Positions 9,403-18,486 are shown, counted from the stretch's first letter. The stretch is DNA of 64,000 nt from Bacillota bacterium (GCA_023407575.1 JAEYLX010000075.1:186001-250000), one strand, 5' to 3'. Notes: generated by a model from the letters alone, not told the origin. Program-made: numbers and translations.

Positions 9403-11472
9403 TTACAAACTGATCAACTCAGCTACATCTAGCGTCAGACTTATGCTGCCGTCCCCAAGCAAGGTGCACCCAGCTAGTCCCTGGATTGTTTTAAACTTAT
9501 TAATATATTCAGGCAATGCCTTAATCACAACCTGTTGCTGCCCCAAAAGCTTGTCTGCCACAATACAAACCGCTTTTTCCGCCTGCTCCAGCATAATAAT
9601 AATGCCTTCCTTACTGTCCGTATTCCCTGAAGTTATATGATACAATTCATTTAGCCGAACTAATTTATAGCACTGTCCTCTTATCATAATCATCTCATTA
9701 CCATCTGTATCAACTATGATATCCCCCTGTTCAGGGCGGAAAAATTCCTTAATAGAAATGGTAGGTATGGTATAATGTTCCTTTCCGACCATAATATTCA
9801 TTCCATCAATAATTGCCAGGGTAAGTGGTATTTTCATAGTAAATATCGTTCCCCTGCCCTGCTCACTTTCTACGGACAGATATCCTCCGATTGCTTCAAT
9901 ATTTTTGGCTACCACATCCATCCCTACGCCTCGTCCGGAAAACTCTGTCACATTTTCATTTGTAGAAAAACCCGGTAGCAGAATTAAATGAAATATTTCT
10001 TTATCGGTCATTTCAGTTGTATCACTAATTAGATTATTTTCTCGGGCTCTTTGAAGTATCTTTTCCTTATCTAGACCTCCTCCGTCATCTCTTACAATAA
10101 TGACTACATCACTTCCGGAATTTTTCGCCTCCAAAGTAACCGTTCCGTTCTCAGGTTTTCCTTGCTTTATTCTCTCGTTAGCTGACTCAATTCCATGGTC
10201 AATTGCATTACGCACCAGATGCATCAGTGGGTCAGAGATATGATCAATAATATTTTTATCCACCTCTGTTGCTTCTCCGATAATCTCCAGATGCACCTCC
10301 TTATCCAGCTTCCTGCACATATCACGTACAATTCGATTCATCTTGCTGAAGGTAGCCGACAACGACACCATTCGAATGGACATAACAATATCTTGTAATT
10401 CATTGGTGATTTTTTTCAGTTGAATGGCGGATTTCTTAAAATTGCTTAATTCCAGACCGTTTAAATCTGGATTCTGTATCACCATAGCTTCAGCGATAAC
10501 CATCTCTCCTACCAAATCCATAAGCATGTCCAGCTTTGCTACACTGACACTGATCATTGTCTGCTTATTCAGAGTTGCTGTTATGTCCCTATCCTCGGAT
10601 TTTATCTCTGTTTTCACTTGTGATAGATTGAAAGCCCGTTCTGGGTGTTCAGGTTCTAAGGTCAAATCGCTAGTTACAAACAGTTTATTCATTTCATCCT
10701 CGGTGTTTACCTGTACTAGCTCCAGATTTTTCAGAAAAATGGTTTGCAAAAAGAAACTCTCTATTTCCGCATAGGATAAACTGCTTTTAAACTGTATTTT
10801 AAATCCTTCCGTGCGTATGATATCCTTGCTATCCCCATTGTCCACAAGATCCTGTGGCAAGAAAAATAATACTTCTGCAATTTCTTTTAATTTAAAAAGA
10901 ATCGTAAAAGCTCTCACATTCTCCATTTCACAGCCATCTTCAAAATGAATTACCGCCACAAAGTTATCTTTTTTATCAGTCTGAATATTTATACTTGGAC
11001 TCGGAAAAGCCAGTTCTATGAAATTATCTTCGATAATAGATGTTTCACAGCAGATCGTGCTGTTTTGTTTCAGATTTAATAGATAATTTTCCCAAGAATG
11101 TATTAACGAATTGGAATCACCGTCAGGGGTATCACCATTTTTTAGTTTTAATATTTCAATGTTAATTAAATCAACACTTACAAACACTAAATCGTATAAA
11201 GAAGAATAATCCATTATCTTTGGTTTTTCTTCTCTCAGATAATAAAAGGTATCCTCAATTGTGTGCGTAAGTCTGGCAATATTATCCAACATCATCATAG
11301 CTGCGGATCCCTTAATCGTATGCATGATACGGAAAACCTCATTAATTGTATGCTGGGAAAAACCCTTTTCTTTCTCACTACTTAACATTAATTGCTCCAT
11401 TTGCTGAAGTAACTGTAAGGTCTCAAATACAAACATCTCCGCTAATGGTTCTCCAGTAAATTTATCTGGCAT
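9403..11472 (-). CDS. cheA: Chemotaxis histidine kinase CheA
   Basis: Domains in order: Hpt with phospho-accepting H51 (MHTIKGSA); a region of about 190 residues standing where the CheY-binding P2 domain would be; a dimerisation helical hairpin (about 300-370); an ATPase with HLVRNAIDHGIE, a GGLD box and SGRGVGMDVV; and a C-terminal CheW-like regulatory domain. At 689 residues it is full length. It has a strong CGGAGG ribosome site and is the first gene of the operon. No cheY, cheB or cheR is present nearby, so its phosphoryl acceptor must be encoded elsewhere. A promoter region with repeated TAATGTAAC motifs precedes it. Confidence 0.95.
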   Translation of the reverse strand: MPDKFTGEPLAEMFVFETLQLLQQMEQLMLSSEKEKGFSQHTINEVFRIMHTIKGSAAMMMLDNIARLTHTIEDTFYYLREEKPKIMDYSSLYDLVFVSVDLINIEILKLKNGDTPDGDSNSLIHSWENYLLNLKQNSTICCETSIIEDNFIELAFPSPSINIQTDKKDNFVAVIHFEDGCEMENVRAFTILFKLKEIAEVLFFLPQDLVDNGDSKDIIRTEGFKIQFKSSLSYAEIESFFLQTIFLKNLELVQVNTEDEMNKLFVTSDLTLEPEHPERAFNLSQVKTEIKSEDRDITATLNKQTMISVSVAKLDMLMDLVGEMVIAEAMVIQNPDLNGLELSNFKKSAIQLKKITNELQDIVMSIRMVSLSATFSKMNRIVRDMCRKLDKEVHLEIIGEATEVDKNIIDHISDPLMHLVRNAIDHGIESANERIKQGKPENGTVTLEAKNSGSDVVIIVRDDGGGLDKEKILQRARENNLISDTTEMTDKEIFHLILLPGFSTNENVTEFSGRGVGMDVVAKNIEAIGGYLSVESEQGRGTIFTMKIPLTLAIIDGMNIMVGKEHYTIPTISIKEFFRPEQGDIIVDTDGNEMIMIRGQCYKLVRLNELYHITSGNTDSKEGIIIMLEQAEKAVCIVADKLLGQQQVVIKALPEYINKFKTIQGLAGCTLLGDGSISLTLDVAELISL

Positions 11473-11486
11473 ATTTTTCCTCCGTT

Positions 11487-11610
11487 TAATGTAACATTTT
11501 ACTTAAATCGTTACATTAGAACGCGTTCATATTTGCCTATAATTCAAGGTTTCTGTAATAAATTTAAAAAAATTATGCATTATTTAGTTGAAAAGTAATG
11601 TAACATTTTA
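11487..11610. repeat. Cluster of TAATGTAAC motifs between cheA and the recombinase gene
   Basis: TAATGTAAC occurs at 11487-11495, inverted at 11510-11518 (a perfect 9-bp inverted repeat with 14 bases between), and again at 11596-11604. The first and third copies extend to a 15-bp direct repeat, TAATGTAACATTTTA. A further inverted copy lies at 13867-13875 before the LysM/GH18 gene. Possible operator sites or recombinase arm sites; no factor can be assigned. Confidence 0.5.
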
Positions 11611-11675
11611 TATTATATTTATATAAAATAATACATTTATACAAAATATTGTATAATAGAGGAGATTACTTACAT

Positions 11676-12236
11676 ATGACAGTCGAACCAATCAGAGACA
11701 AGACGAAAATAAAGCAGATGTACCAATATTTGCTTGGAAAAGACCCAAAATATGGTTTGATATTTAAATTTGGTCTTAATACCGGACTGAGAATTAGTGA
11801 TATCCTACCCTTAAAGGTAGATGATATTTTTTATGACAATGGAAAATATCACGATTATCTTGTACTTAATGAAAAAAAAACAAAAAAAGAAAAGAAAATA
11901 AAAATCAATAATGCGTTGCGTAAAGCGATTGAGCCTTATATTAAGGAGCATGGCTTATCAAAAAATGATTATTTATTCCCCAGTAATAAGGGTGGATATA
12001 TAGGAAGAATACAAGCTTATCGAGTACTAAAGGAAGCTGCCGAGCTAATAGGAATAGAGAATTTCGGTACCCATAGCCTGCGAAAAACCTGGGGGTATTG
12101 GACTTATAAGATATCAAAATTCAATATTGGTCTGATTATGGAAACCTTTAACCACAGCTCACCTAGTATTACCCTGCGATACATTGGGGTGAATCAGGAT
12201 CAGAAAGATGAATTATATTCCATGGTTCAGTTTTAG
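11676..12236 (+). CDS. Small stand-alone tyrosine recombinase
   Basis: A 186-residue protein made almost only of the phage-integrase catalytic domain. The catalytic arginine is in NTGLRISD, the lysine probably in the KKTKKEKK beta-hairpin, HxxR is HSLRKT, and the last histidine is in FNHSSPSITLRYIG with Y as nucleophile. It lacks the N-terminal core-binding SAM-like domain of XerC/XerD, carrying only about 25 residues before the first helix. I choose the ATG at 11676, which has GAGGAG upstream, over the TTG at 11649. It stands alone, divergent from cheA, next to repeated 9-bp motifs. It could be a domesticated recombinase; no phage or transposon genes adjoin it. Confidence 0.85.
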   Translation: MTVEPIRDKTKIKQMYQYLLGKDPKYGLIFKFGLNTGLRISDILPLKVDDIFYDNGKYHDYLVLNEKKTKKEKKIKINNALRKAIEPYIKEHGLSKNDYLFPSNKGGYIGRIQAYRVLKEAAELIGIENFGTHSLRKTWGYWTYKISKFNIGLIMETFNHSSPSITLRYIGVNQDQKDELYSMVQF

Positions 12237-12604
12237 GAATATATTACTAATAGAATTATGTCTTTATGATTCAAAGTGCCTAATTTTTCTATAAATATCC
12301 TAATCAAACAAGTTATGCATAAAAAATGCATATAAAACTTGCCACTATTATCCATTAATGGTATTATATGCCTATAATGTTTTATAATCTGTCATACAAC
12401 AATTTAAGTAATTTGTTACGTCCAGATAAACATTTTTTAACATTTCAAAATAAATAATAATTATTCCGAGCCAATCAAAGCATTAATTAATCGCAGTTAA
12501 AGCTTGATATCTAAGGATAATTTACAGTCTATATAGAAAACAATAATACCCCTGAATGAGTATTGAAAGCTCTCATTCAGGGGTATTATCATATCAACTT
12601 AAAC
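12237..12604. other. Intergenic region without a gene
   Basis: I see no coding frame. It contains a hairpin at about 12308-12341 (CAAGTT-ATGCAT pairing with ATGCAT-AACTTG across a four-base bulge), which may end the recombinase transcript, and the strong terminator listed at 12543-12589. The rest is AT-rich and featureless. Confidence 0.5.
12543..12589. terminator. Strong hairpin terminator (convergent genes)
   Basis: A perfect 18-bp stem, ATAATACCCCTGAATGAG with its complement, around an 11-base loop, placed between the convergent recombinase and LysM/GH18 genes. It probably serves the LysM gene on the minus strand and may work in both directions. Confidence 0.8.
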
Positions 12605-13846
12605 TTATATGATTGAATACTGGACGGCAGCACTCATCCAGAACTGCGGAAACCACTGCATAATGTTCCAGCTACCCACACCATATAAATTAAACTCCGG
12701 TACCAGTTTTAGAAAATTATCATAGCTTCTGGCATCCCAGAAACGTACCAAAAACTCATCTCCCGAACAAAAATAAAAAGAAACCGCATTGGTTAAAGGG
12801 TCATAAATAATCTGCGCATTATTTTGTGCTGCTAGCTCAAGAGCAGCTTTATAACTAATCGCCTTACCCTGGGAAGAACCCGGCATAAAAGGCAATTGAT
12901 AGATATAACCATGCATGGGCAAGCCGAATGACACCATATCAGAAGGAACCATTTTTGTAAAATCAGCTATTGTCCTACGGTAATTATCCGTACAAAGAGT
13001 TCCAAGAGACGCTCCATCCGAGTATCCAAATTCATATACAATCAGAGTAATTCCTGATAAGCCACCTGTCATAAACTTGTAATCAAAACCAAAAATAGGA
13101 TTTTCAAAAGTATCCATGACCTTATAGCCTGCTGAAGTGATACTATCTAACATTTTTAAAGCATGTCTGTGATAGTTTTCACGATATCTGGGGTGAATAT
13201 AAGGCGTATGAAAAATCACCCCACTGTACCCCTTGGTTTTCAATCTATAAAGTATTTGACTGATAAGCCGATCTTCATTCTCTATGTTTGATATAATGGA
13301 ATGAACTACTTCCATTGCTTCCTCAGGATTTTTAGAAGACGGAACAATCATCATGAGAGGTTCTGTTCCATACGCTTTTGCAAGTTTTATTAGCTCTTCA
13401 TCATCTAAGTTATTTAAATCGCCTGTCGCCGATACCGTATAACTATATACCGTAAGATAAGTCAGATAGGGTAAGGTCATTTGTAGGGTTTTTGTCTCAA
13501 TAAAGGGATAGGCAAAGCCATTGGTAGCAATTGTATGTCCTTTTTGCCCGCGAAAACTAATAACTATCTCTTCTCCTATATATAGGAACTCACGATCCGT
13601 CAATTCCGGATTATACCTAAGAAGTTCAATTACGGTTGTACCATAGGCTTTTGCAATCTGCTCTAAGGAGTCTCCTTCTTTCACAATATAAGTTATTTCA
13701 GGAAAAAGAATAATAAGGGCTTCTCCTATTACCAGTGAGTCCTCATCCGTTAAATTATTATATATTTTTAATTTATTAACAGATACACCATAAAATCCTG
13801 CAATTGAGAGAATGGTCTCTCCAGGTTTCACCACATGAATAATCAT
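12605..13846 (-). CDS. YaaH/SleL-like LysM-GH18 protein with degenerate active site
   Basis: Two LysM peptidoglycan-binding domains (about residues 1-48 and 52-99) are followed by a GH18 barrel like the spore cortex enzymes YaaH/SleL, which are N-acetylglucosaminidases. The motif that normally carries the catalytic acid (GxxxDFE) reads GVIFHTPYIHP here: aspartate is replaced by histidine and glutamate by proline (about residue 215). The end of the barrel (ARSYDNFLKLVPEFNLYGVGSWNIMQW) matches the family. I infer a structural or sugar-binding spore or wall protein without hydrolase activity. ATG at 13846 with GAGG upstream is preferred to the TTG at 13858. No signal peptide is present, as in coat-located YaaH. 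Confidence 0.85.
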   Translation of the reverse strand: MIIHVVKPGETILSIAGFYGVSVNKLKIYNNLTDEDSLVIGEALIILFPEITYIVKEGDSLEQIAKAYGTTVIELLRYNPELTDREFLYIGEEIVISFRGQKGHTIATNGFAYPFIETKTLQMTLPYLTYLTVYSYTVSATGDLNNLDDEELIKLAKAYGTEPLMMIVPSSKNPEEAMEVVHSIISNIENEDRLISQILYRLKTKGYSGVIFHTPYIHPRYRENYHRHALKMLDSITSAGYKVMDTFENPIFGFDYKFMTGGLSGITLIVYEFGYSDGASLGTLCTDNYRRTIADFTKMVPSDMVSFGLPMHGYIYQLPFMPGSSQGKAISYKAALELAAQNNAQIIYDPLTNAVSFYFCSGDEFLVRFWDARSYDNFLKLVPEFNLYGVGSWNIMQWFPQFWMSAAVQYSII

Positions 13847-13903
13847 TTCTGCCCTCAAACTGTTTTGTTACATTATATGTGGCTTATTTACATAGGTTTC
13901 ATG

Positions 13904-15079
13904 TTAAGTAATATCAATTTTTGTCTCTTTACGTACAAAGTAAAGTGATATCGTTAGCCCTAAAACGAGTAAAACCCCGCAGACAATAGGTTCAATCCAC
14001 AAAACACCTGTCCAATGATATAGAATATTTGACGGTTCAAATATACCGTTTAAAACACTCACAGCAATAACTCCAAAAACAGCAAATAAAGGAATAAGCT
14101 TCATAATCAAGGTTATAACGTTTTGGCTAAACCTCGAGAATACAAAGGTCAAAGCGGCAGCACTCAAGCATAGAACATAGAGAAGCGTAACATAAAGGAT
14201 AATGTACTGTCCATAAGTTATGTTCACTAAAAAAGTTAGATTTAAAAAAGAGGTAAGACCGTTATTCCAAAATACCCATGTATCATTAGTGCTGTAAATA
14301 ATTCCAAAAATCAAAATAAAAGCTGTGGTCAGCAAGAAAGCAGATAACATGGTGGCACTAAATTGTTTTTTTAAAATAATCCTACCCTGCTTCGTGGTAT
14401 ATTGCAACAGATGTACATTCTTAGTGCGGTCTGTAACTATAAGCGGAGATATCAGAACTAACACAGCAAGTATTGTCAATATTGCTAGATAAACAGCATA
14501 GATTGAGGTATTATCGTATACCAGATTACTCATAATATTTCTATATTCTTTCGAATTCCGAATTTCCACGAGGCGGTCAAGCTCTTTTTCATTGATTGCT
14601 TTAGGGATTAGATTATTTATAATATAGTTCGGATAATTGTAATAGTTATCCTCAATATTGTTTAGTGCTTCCAGCTTAAAACGAACAAAGGCACATTCCT
14701 CTCCAAGTAAAGTCCAAAGTGCTTTTGTTTCTAAGTCTGACTGATTATTTTTTTCATGTATTTTGTTATAATCCTTATAAGTGTATATTTCTGCTTCCGT
14801 AAAGATGGGCATCGTTTTTATATATGTTTCTGCTTCTGAGATTAATTTCTCACGTGTGTTCAATATAAAATCTGAAAACTCGTCTTCTTCTATTGTTAAA
14901 CCGAATTGCTCTATCATCTGTATACTTAAATTGACTTCTTCCGTACTGGGATGTCCATTTGGAAAATGCTTTATATTAAAATCTATAAACATGTAGTAAA
15001 ATAAAGCACAAAGCACGGTAATAATTACAAGCAACTTTAAGTTCCAAATCTTTCTCATCTCAAATAAAATAATTCTCAT
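13904..15079 (-). CDS. ABC-2 type permease subunit (second)
   Basis: A 391-residue membrane protein: one N-terminal helix (about 14-33), a hydrophilic extracytoplasmic region of about 160 residues, then five or six helices. This is the usual layout of ABC-2 permeases in two-permease lantibiotic- or bacitracin-type export systems. Its start overlaps the stop of the other permease gene by four bases (ATGA), so the two are translationally coupled. Together they probably form the membrane part of the transporter powered by the ATPase encoded two genes upstream. The substrate is unknown. The large external loop is unlike that of simple BcrB-type permeases. Confidence 0.8.
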   Translation of the reverse strand: MRIILFEMRKIWNLKLLVIITVLCALFYYMFIDFNIKHFPNGHPSTEEVNLSIQMIEQFGLTIEEDEFSDFILNTREKLISEAETYIKTMPIFTEAEIYTYKDYNKIHEKNNQSDLETKALWTLLGEECAFVRFKLEALNNIEDNYYNYPNYIINNLIPKAINEKELDRLVEIRNSKEYRNIMSNLVYDNTSIYAVYLAILTILAVLVLISPLIVTDRTKNVHLLQYTTKQGRIILKKQFSATMLSAFLLTTAFILIFGIIYSTNDTWVFWNNGLTSFLNLTFLVNITYGQYIILYVTLLYVLCLSAAALTFVFSRFSQNVITLIMKLIPLFAVFGVIAVSVLNGIFEPSNILYHWTGVLWIEPIVCGVLLVLGLTISLYFVRKETKIDIT

Positions 15080-16236
15080 GTCAGGTCTCTCTTTCTAAAG
15101 TAAATTGTGACAAACCCACAAAAAGCCGTTAAAGCAAGAAACGATATACAAAGTCCTAAAGTTTCAAAATGAGGCCAGAGTATGTCAACATCGCCATCAG
15201 TAAACCAAATGCTATGTTTCAACCATAGCCAAACAGGAGTAAGCATGGAATAATATTTAGCGTATATACCTACCGTAAAAGTTTGTGGTATTTGCATTGG
15301 CAGCACGACAATCGCTGCATTTATCACAAGAAAAACAAGAAAACCAATATAGTTGTGCTGTATAAGAACGCTAATACCATAAGCCATAAGTGAAAAGCAA
15401 AAAATAAGGCCTGCGCACATTCCAATGGTTGCCATAAAATAGGTCAGTACACTATGACTTTGCCAGGTCACAAATGGCCTGTATCCAGCAATAAGGTCAT
15501 ATCTGTAATTAAATATGCTTGATACATTACTACCCCATATATTCCCGTAATCATTTAAACTAAAATACACGAGAAAGGTAATCATCGCCAAAATAACATA
15601 TGTACCAAGTCCCGCAGAAATAGAAGCTATAAATTTTGTTCGAAGGATTCTCCGGCCTTTTTTTGTGGAATAAACTAAAGCTCCTGTCCTGTGGTTATTC
15701 TCATACCCCATGGAAAGAAACACCAAAAGAATCGCTATTAATGCTCCCTCAATGAGCAGCCAGCCTATCAGACCTCTAAAAAGCTGTTGATGTCGTTCAT
15801 AAGTAGCTGCCGCAAAATAAAGTGACAGACTTTCGTTTTTTACAGCCTTTTTATCAACGACTTTCTGTAACGCCATATATTTGTCCTGTATAGCTTTAGC
15901 AAAATTTCCTTTTGCACCTGATGCAGCAATATAGCTTTCACCAATTCCTTTTGTTTCATAACCATCAAATATATCAATTACATTGTCAGTGTCTGACTTT
16001 AGCAATTCTAAATACTCTGTCTCATCTTCTCCTGCCCTGAATTGTGATAATTTTTCATAGAATGGCTGTTCAATATTATATCCAGTTTCAGCGGATACTC
16101 TAGCAACAAAATCTGCATACTTATTCCCTGAACTGCTTATAGCTAAAAAGATGTTAAACAGCAGACATACGACTATAAAGCCTCCTACTGTCACAGAGGA
16201 AAACAGTTTCTTTATTTCATACCAATAAATGTCCAT
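15076..16236 (-). CDS. ABC-2 type permease subunit (first)
   Basis: A 386-residue protein with one N-terminal helix (about 14-34), an external region of about 120 residues and five or six C-terminal helices. Topology and length match its downstream neighbour, so the pair probably arose by duplication and forms a heterodimer. The initiating ATG overlaps the stop of the ATPase gene (TGATG). The motif NNHRTGALVYSTKKGRRIL in the cytoplasmic stretch before the helices has a counterpart in the sister permease (NVHLLQYTTKQGRIILKK), which supports homology between the two. Function is export or membrane remodelling; the substrate is not known. Confidence 0.8.
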   Translation of the reverse strand: MDIYWYEIKKLFSSVTVGGFIVVCLLFNIFLAISSSGNKYADFVARVSAETGYNIEQPFYEKLSQFRAGEDETEYLELLKSDTDNVIDIFDGYETKGIGESYIAASGAKGNFAKAIQDKYMALQKVVDKKAVKNESLSLYFAAATYERHQQLFRGLIGWLLIEGALIAILLVFLSMGYENNHRTGALVYSTKKGRRILRTKFIASISAGLGTYVILAMITFLVYFSLNDYGNIWGSNVSSIFNYRYDLIAGYRPFVTWQSHSVLTYFMATIGMCAGLIFCFSLMAYGISVLIQHNYIGFLVFLVINAAIVVLPMQIPQTFTVGIYAKYYSMLTPVWLWLKHSIWFTDGDVDILWPHFETLGLCISFLALTAFCGFVTIYFRKRDLT

Positions 16237-17090
16237 CAGCGTACCTCATCGCGATAAGCATACAGAAATACGTCCTCCAGATTTGGCGTTACCTGGCGAG
16301 CAGAACCTTTATATTCTGTGTCGCAAACAAACCTTACAAGAGTATGCCCCTCCTCTTGTCTCTGCGTTAATAGAAGATGCGGCTGTGTGACTGTATCAAT
16401 CTCCCAGGTTTCATATACTTTGCCTCTTAACGTATTGCAAATATTAATCGGTGAGTCATTGCAAAGCAGCTTCTGATCCTTAAACATGATGACCTGGTTC
16501 GCAATCGTTTCAATATCGGAAACAATATGTGTGGACAATATTATAATACGGTTTTTGGAAAGCTCTGAAATCAAATTACGAAAACGTACTCGTTCCTTGG
16601 GATCAAGCCCTGCAGTTGGCTCATCCAGAATCAAAATTTGAGGATCGTTCAACATTGCCTGCGCAATACCCACCCTCTGTATCATTCCACCCGAAAACTT
16701 TCGCATTTTTTTATCCATTACCTCTCTAAGTGAAACAAGCTCCAAAAGCTCCGGTACTTTATGCTTTGCGATTTCTTGGTCAATCCCTTTTAAGGCCGCT
16801 AAATAGTTTAAAAACTGGCGAGGAGAATAATTCTTATAGTATCCAAACTCTTGTGGAAGGTATCCTATCAAGCCGCGATACTCACCGTCCAGTTTTGTAA
16901 TTTCGCTACCATTCCACAATATTTCACCACTTGTAGGGAAAAGAAGGGTTGTAAGCATTTTTATTAAGGTAGTTTTACCAGCACCATTGGGTGCCAGTAA
17001 ACCATAGACGCCGCCTGCGAATTCAAGTGATATATCTTCTAATGCGGTAAACTTTCCATATTTTTTCGTAACGTTATTAACAACCAACAT
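16236..17090 (-). CDS. ABC transporter ATP-binding protein
   Basis: A 284-residue ATPase of the CcmA/BcrA type. Walker A is APNGAGKTT, the Q loop is in YLPQEFG, the signature is FSGGMIQRVGIAQAM, Walker B is ILILDEPTAGLD and the switch histidine is in LSTHIVSDIE. The C-terminal 60 residues are the accessory domain typical of multidrug and bacitracin exporters. The ATG at 17090 with GAGAGG upstream is chosen over the TTG at 17099. It overlaps the end of the upstream membrane-protein gene and is followed directly by the two permease genes. Confidence 0.93.
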   Translation of the reverse strand: MLVVNNVTKKYGKFTALEDISLEFAGGVYGLLAPNGAGKTTLIKMLTTLLFPTSGEILWNGSEITKLDGEYRGLIGYLPQEFGYYKNYSPRQFLNYLAALKGIDQEIAKHKVPELLELVSLREVMDKKMRKFSGGMIQRVGIAQAMLNDPQILILDEPTAGLDPKERVRFRNLISELSKNRIIILSTHIVSDIETIANQVIMFKDQKLLCNDSPINICNTLRGKVYETWEIDTVTQPHLLLTQRQEEGHTLVRFVCDTEYKGSARQVTPNLEDVFLYAYRDEVR

Positions 17091-17817
17091 AATTTGCAAC
17101 CTCTCTTATTCGAGTATCCATAAGTTTTTTGGTTTCCATAAGAAATAAAATACAAGCAACAATAGCAACGAATATAGTTATTACAATAGGCAACTGTACT
17201 AAAAACAATTCCCATTGTTCACCTAAAATACGAGCTGGCAATAAACCACTTAATATCCAAAACAGCAAAACAGAACTATGATTCCATTTCCAATTGAAAC
17301 GCCGAAGGATAAATATGGTCAGAAAAGCGCAAAGGAACAGCGCACAAAGGGAAAGCGAAAATATCCTAAGCAGATTGTACACCATTAAAAACCGACTAAT
17401 ATATATACTTATAAGGGTAGAAAACACTATACCAGTCAATGAAAAATACAGCATGCGAAATGCAGTAATCTGTTGTATCGTATATTTGCAGGTCATTTTC
17501 AATTCATATAATCCGCTGACCTTTTCTATTGTCTCAGTAACCATCACAAGAAATATAAAAAATACTGGTGTTAAAGCAAATACGGAAGCATATATGTGCT
17601 GCACTTGTGTCAGGGGATATACCAGCACAAACCCAGTCGTCAAAATAACAGTCAATATCATTGCATAACCCATATTGCAAAATATGTATCTAAGACCAAG
17701 TGCTCGGTATATGTCACAAAGATATTTCCAAAGGCTGTTAGGCTTTGATAACCCCTTTAATAAAATTTCCTCAATTGTCTTATCCCTCTCCTTTTGGGAC
17801 GGTTCAATTATATTCAT
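17077..17817 (-). CDS. Six-helix membrane protein, second gene of the sigma-ABC operon
   Basis: A 246-residue protein with about 45 cytoplasmic residues at the N terminus and about six hydrophobic helices. I recognise no family with certainty. Its start lies inside the 3' end of the ECF sigma-factor gene (14-base overlap), and its end overlaps the ATPase gene. The gene directly after an ECF sigma factor usually encodes its membrane anti-sigma factor, so I infer that role here; the N-terminal cytoplasmic segment would be the sigma-binding part. However, no zinc-finger (HxxxCxxC) or other known anti-sigma motif is visible. The alternative is an accessory transporter subunit. Confidence 0.7.
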   Translation of the reverse strand: MNIIEPSQKERDKTIEEILLKGLSKPNSLWKYLCDIYRALGLRYIFCNMGYAMILTVILTTGFVLVYPLTQVQHIYASVFALTPVFFIFLVMVTETIEKVSGLYELKMTCKYTIQQITAFRMLYFSLTGIVFSTLISIYISRFLMVYNLLRIFSLSLCALFLCAFLTIFILRRFNWKWNHSSVLLFWILSGLLPARILGEQWELFLVQLPIVITIFVAIVACILFLMETKKLMDTRIREVANYVGC

Positions 17818-18352
17818 CCTTAAACTCCTCTCTAAGATTTTTAAGCAGGCGGTAATACTTTGATTTTACCGTTGCTTCCGGCAGTGACAACAGCAAAGCA
17901 ATCTGTGCAAAGGTATATTCACCATAGAACTTTAATCTAAAAATCTGCTGTAAGTTTACTTCCATTGAATTAATGTATACCTGCATTTTTGATAACAAAT
18001 CCTTAATCTCTAATTGGTGTATAAACTCCGTTTCATCTGGAATATCCACATCTTCTATATTGAATAAATGTTTTCTCTCTGTTGCACAGCTACGAAAATA
18101 ATCAATGGTTTTGTTTGTTGCAATCCTAAACAACCAGGTTCGAAAACTGGCATGTTTGTTATCATAACTGGAGATTGTCCGAAGTACGGATATAAATATA
18201 TTCTGTGTTAAATCCATTGCAATATGTTTATCCGGCGTTTGCTTATAAACATATCTATAAATTTCATCATAATATTTACGTAACAATGCATCCGCAGCTA
18301 CTCTATCGCCTGTTCTTTGTACCTTGCGTATCAGTCGAAGTTCCTCATCCAA
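17804..18352 (-). CDS. ECF-type RNA polymerase sigma factor
   Basis: A sigma-70 region 2 (about residues 20-90, with DLTQNIFISVLRTISSYD and FRTWLFRIATNKTIDYFR) and region 4 (about 120-175, with LQQIFRLKFYGEYTFAQIALLLSLPEATVKSKYYRLLKNL) make it a compact ECF sigma factor of about 182 residues. It is the first gene of a five-gene overlapping operon with an ABC transporter, which it probably autoactivates. Start: the GTG at 18358 touches the ribosome site, whereas the TTG at 18352 lies seven bases after GGAGG, so TTG is chosen. The likely signal is envelope stress or an antimicrobial peptide, by analogy with similar operons; this is inference. Confidence 0.92.
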   Translation of the reverse strand: MDEELRLIRKVQRTGDRVAADALLRKYYDEIYRYVYKQTPDKHIAMDLTQNIFISVLRTISSYDNKHASFRTWLFRIATNKTIDYFRSCATERKHLFNIEDVDIPDETEFIHQLEIKDLLSKMQVYINSMEVNLQQIFRLKFYGEYTFAQIALLLSLPEATVKSKYYRLLKNLREEFKDEYN

Positions 18353-18486
18353 TACCACACCTCCCTGCTTAACCCTTCGTTACTATATTCGTATTAACTA
18401 AAGGAATAGTTTCAAATAAAGTTGTTTTTATTAAGTAAATTTCGTGATTTATATAAAATTATAAAAAGGACTCTCCGTTATCCATA

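Noticed and set aside
11651..11657. TATAAT immediately before the recombinase gene as its -10 box
   Set aside because: Transcription from it would begin at or after the ribosome site, and no convincing -35 box lies at 16-18 bases.
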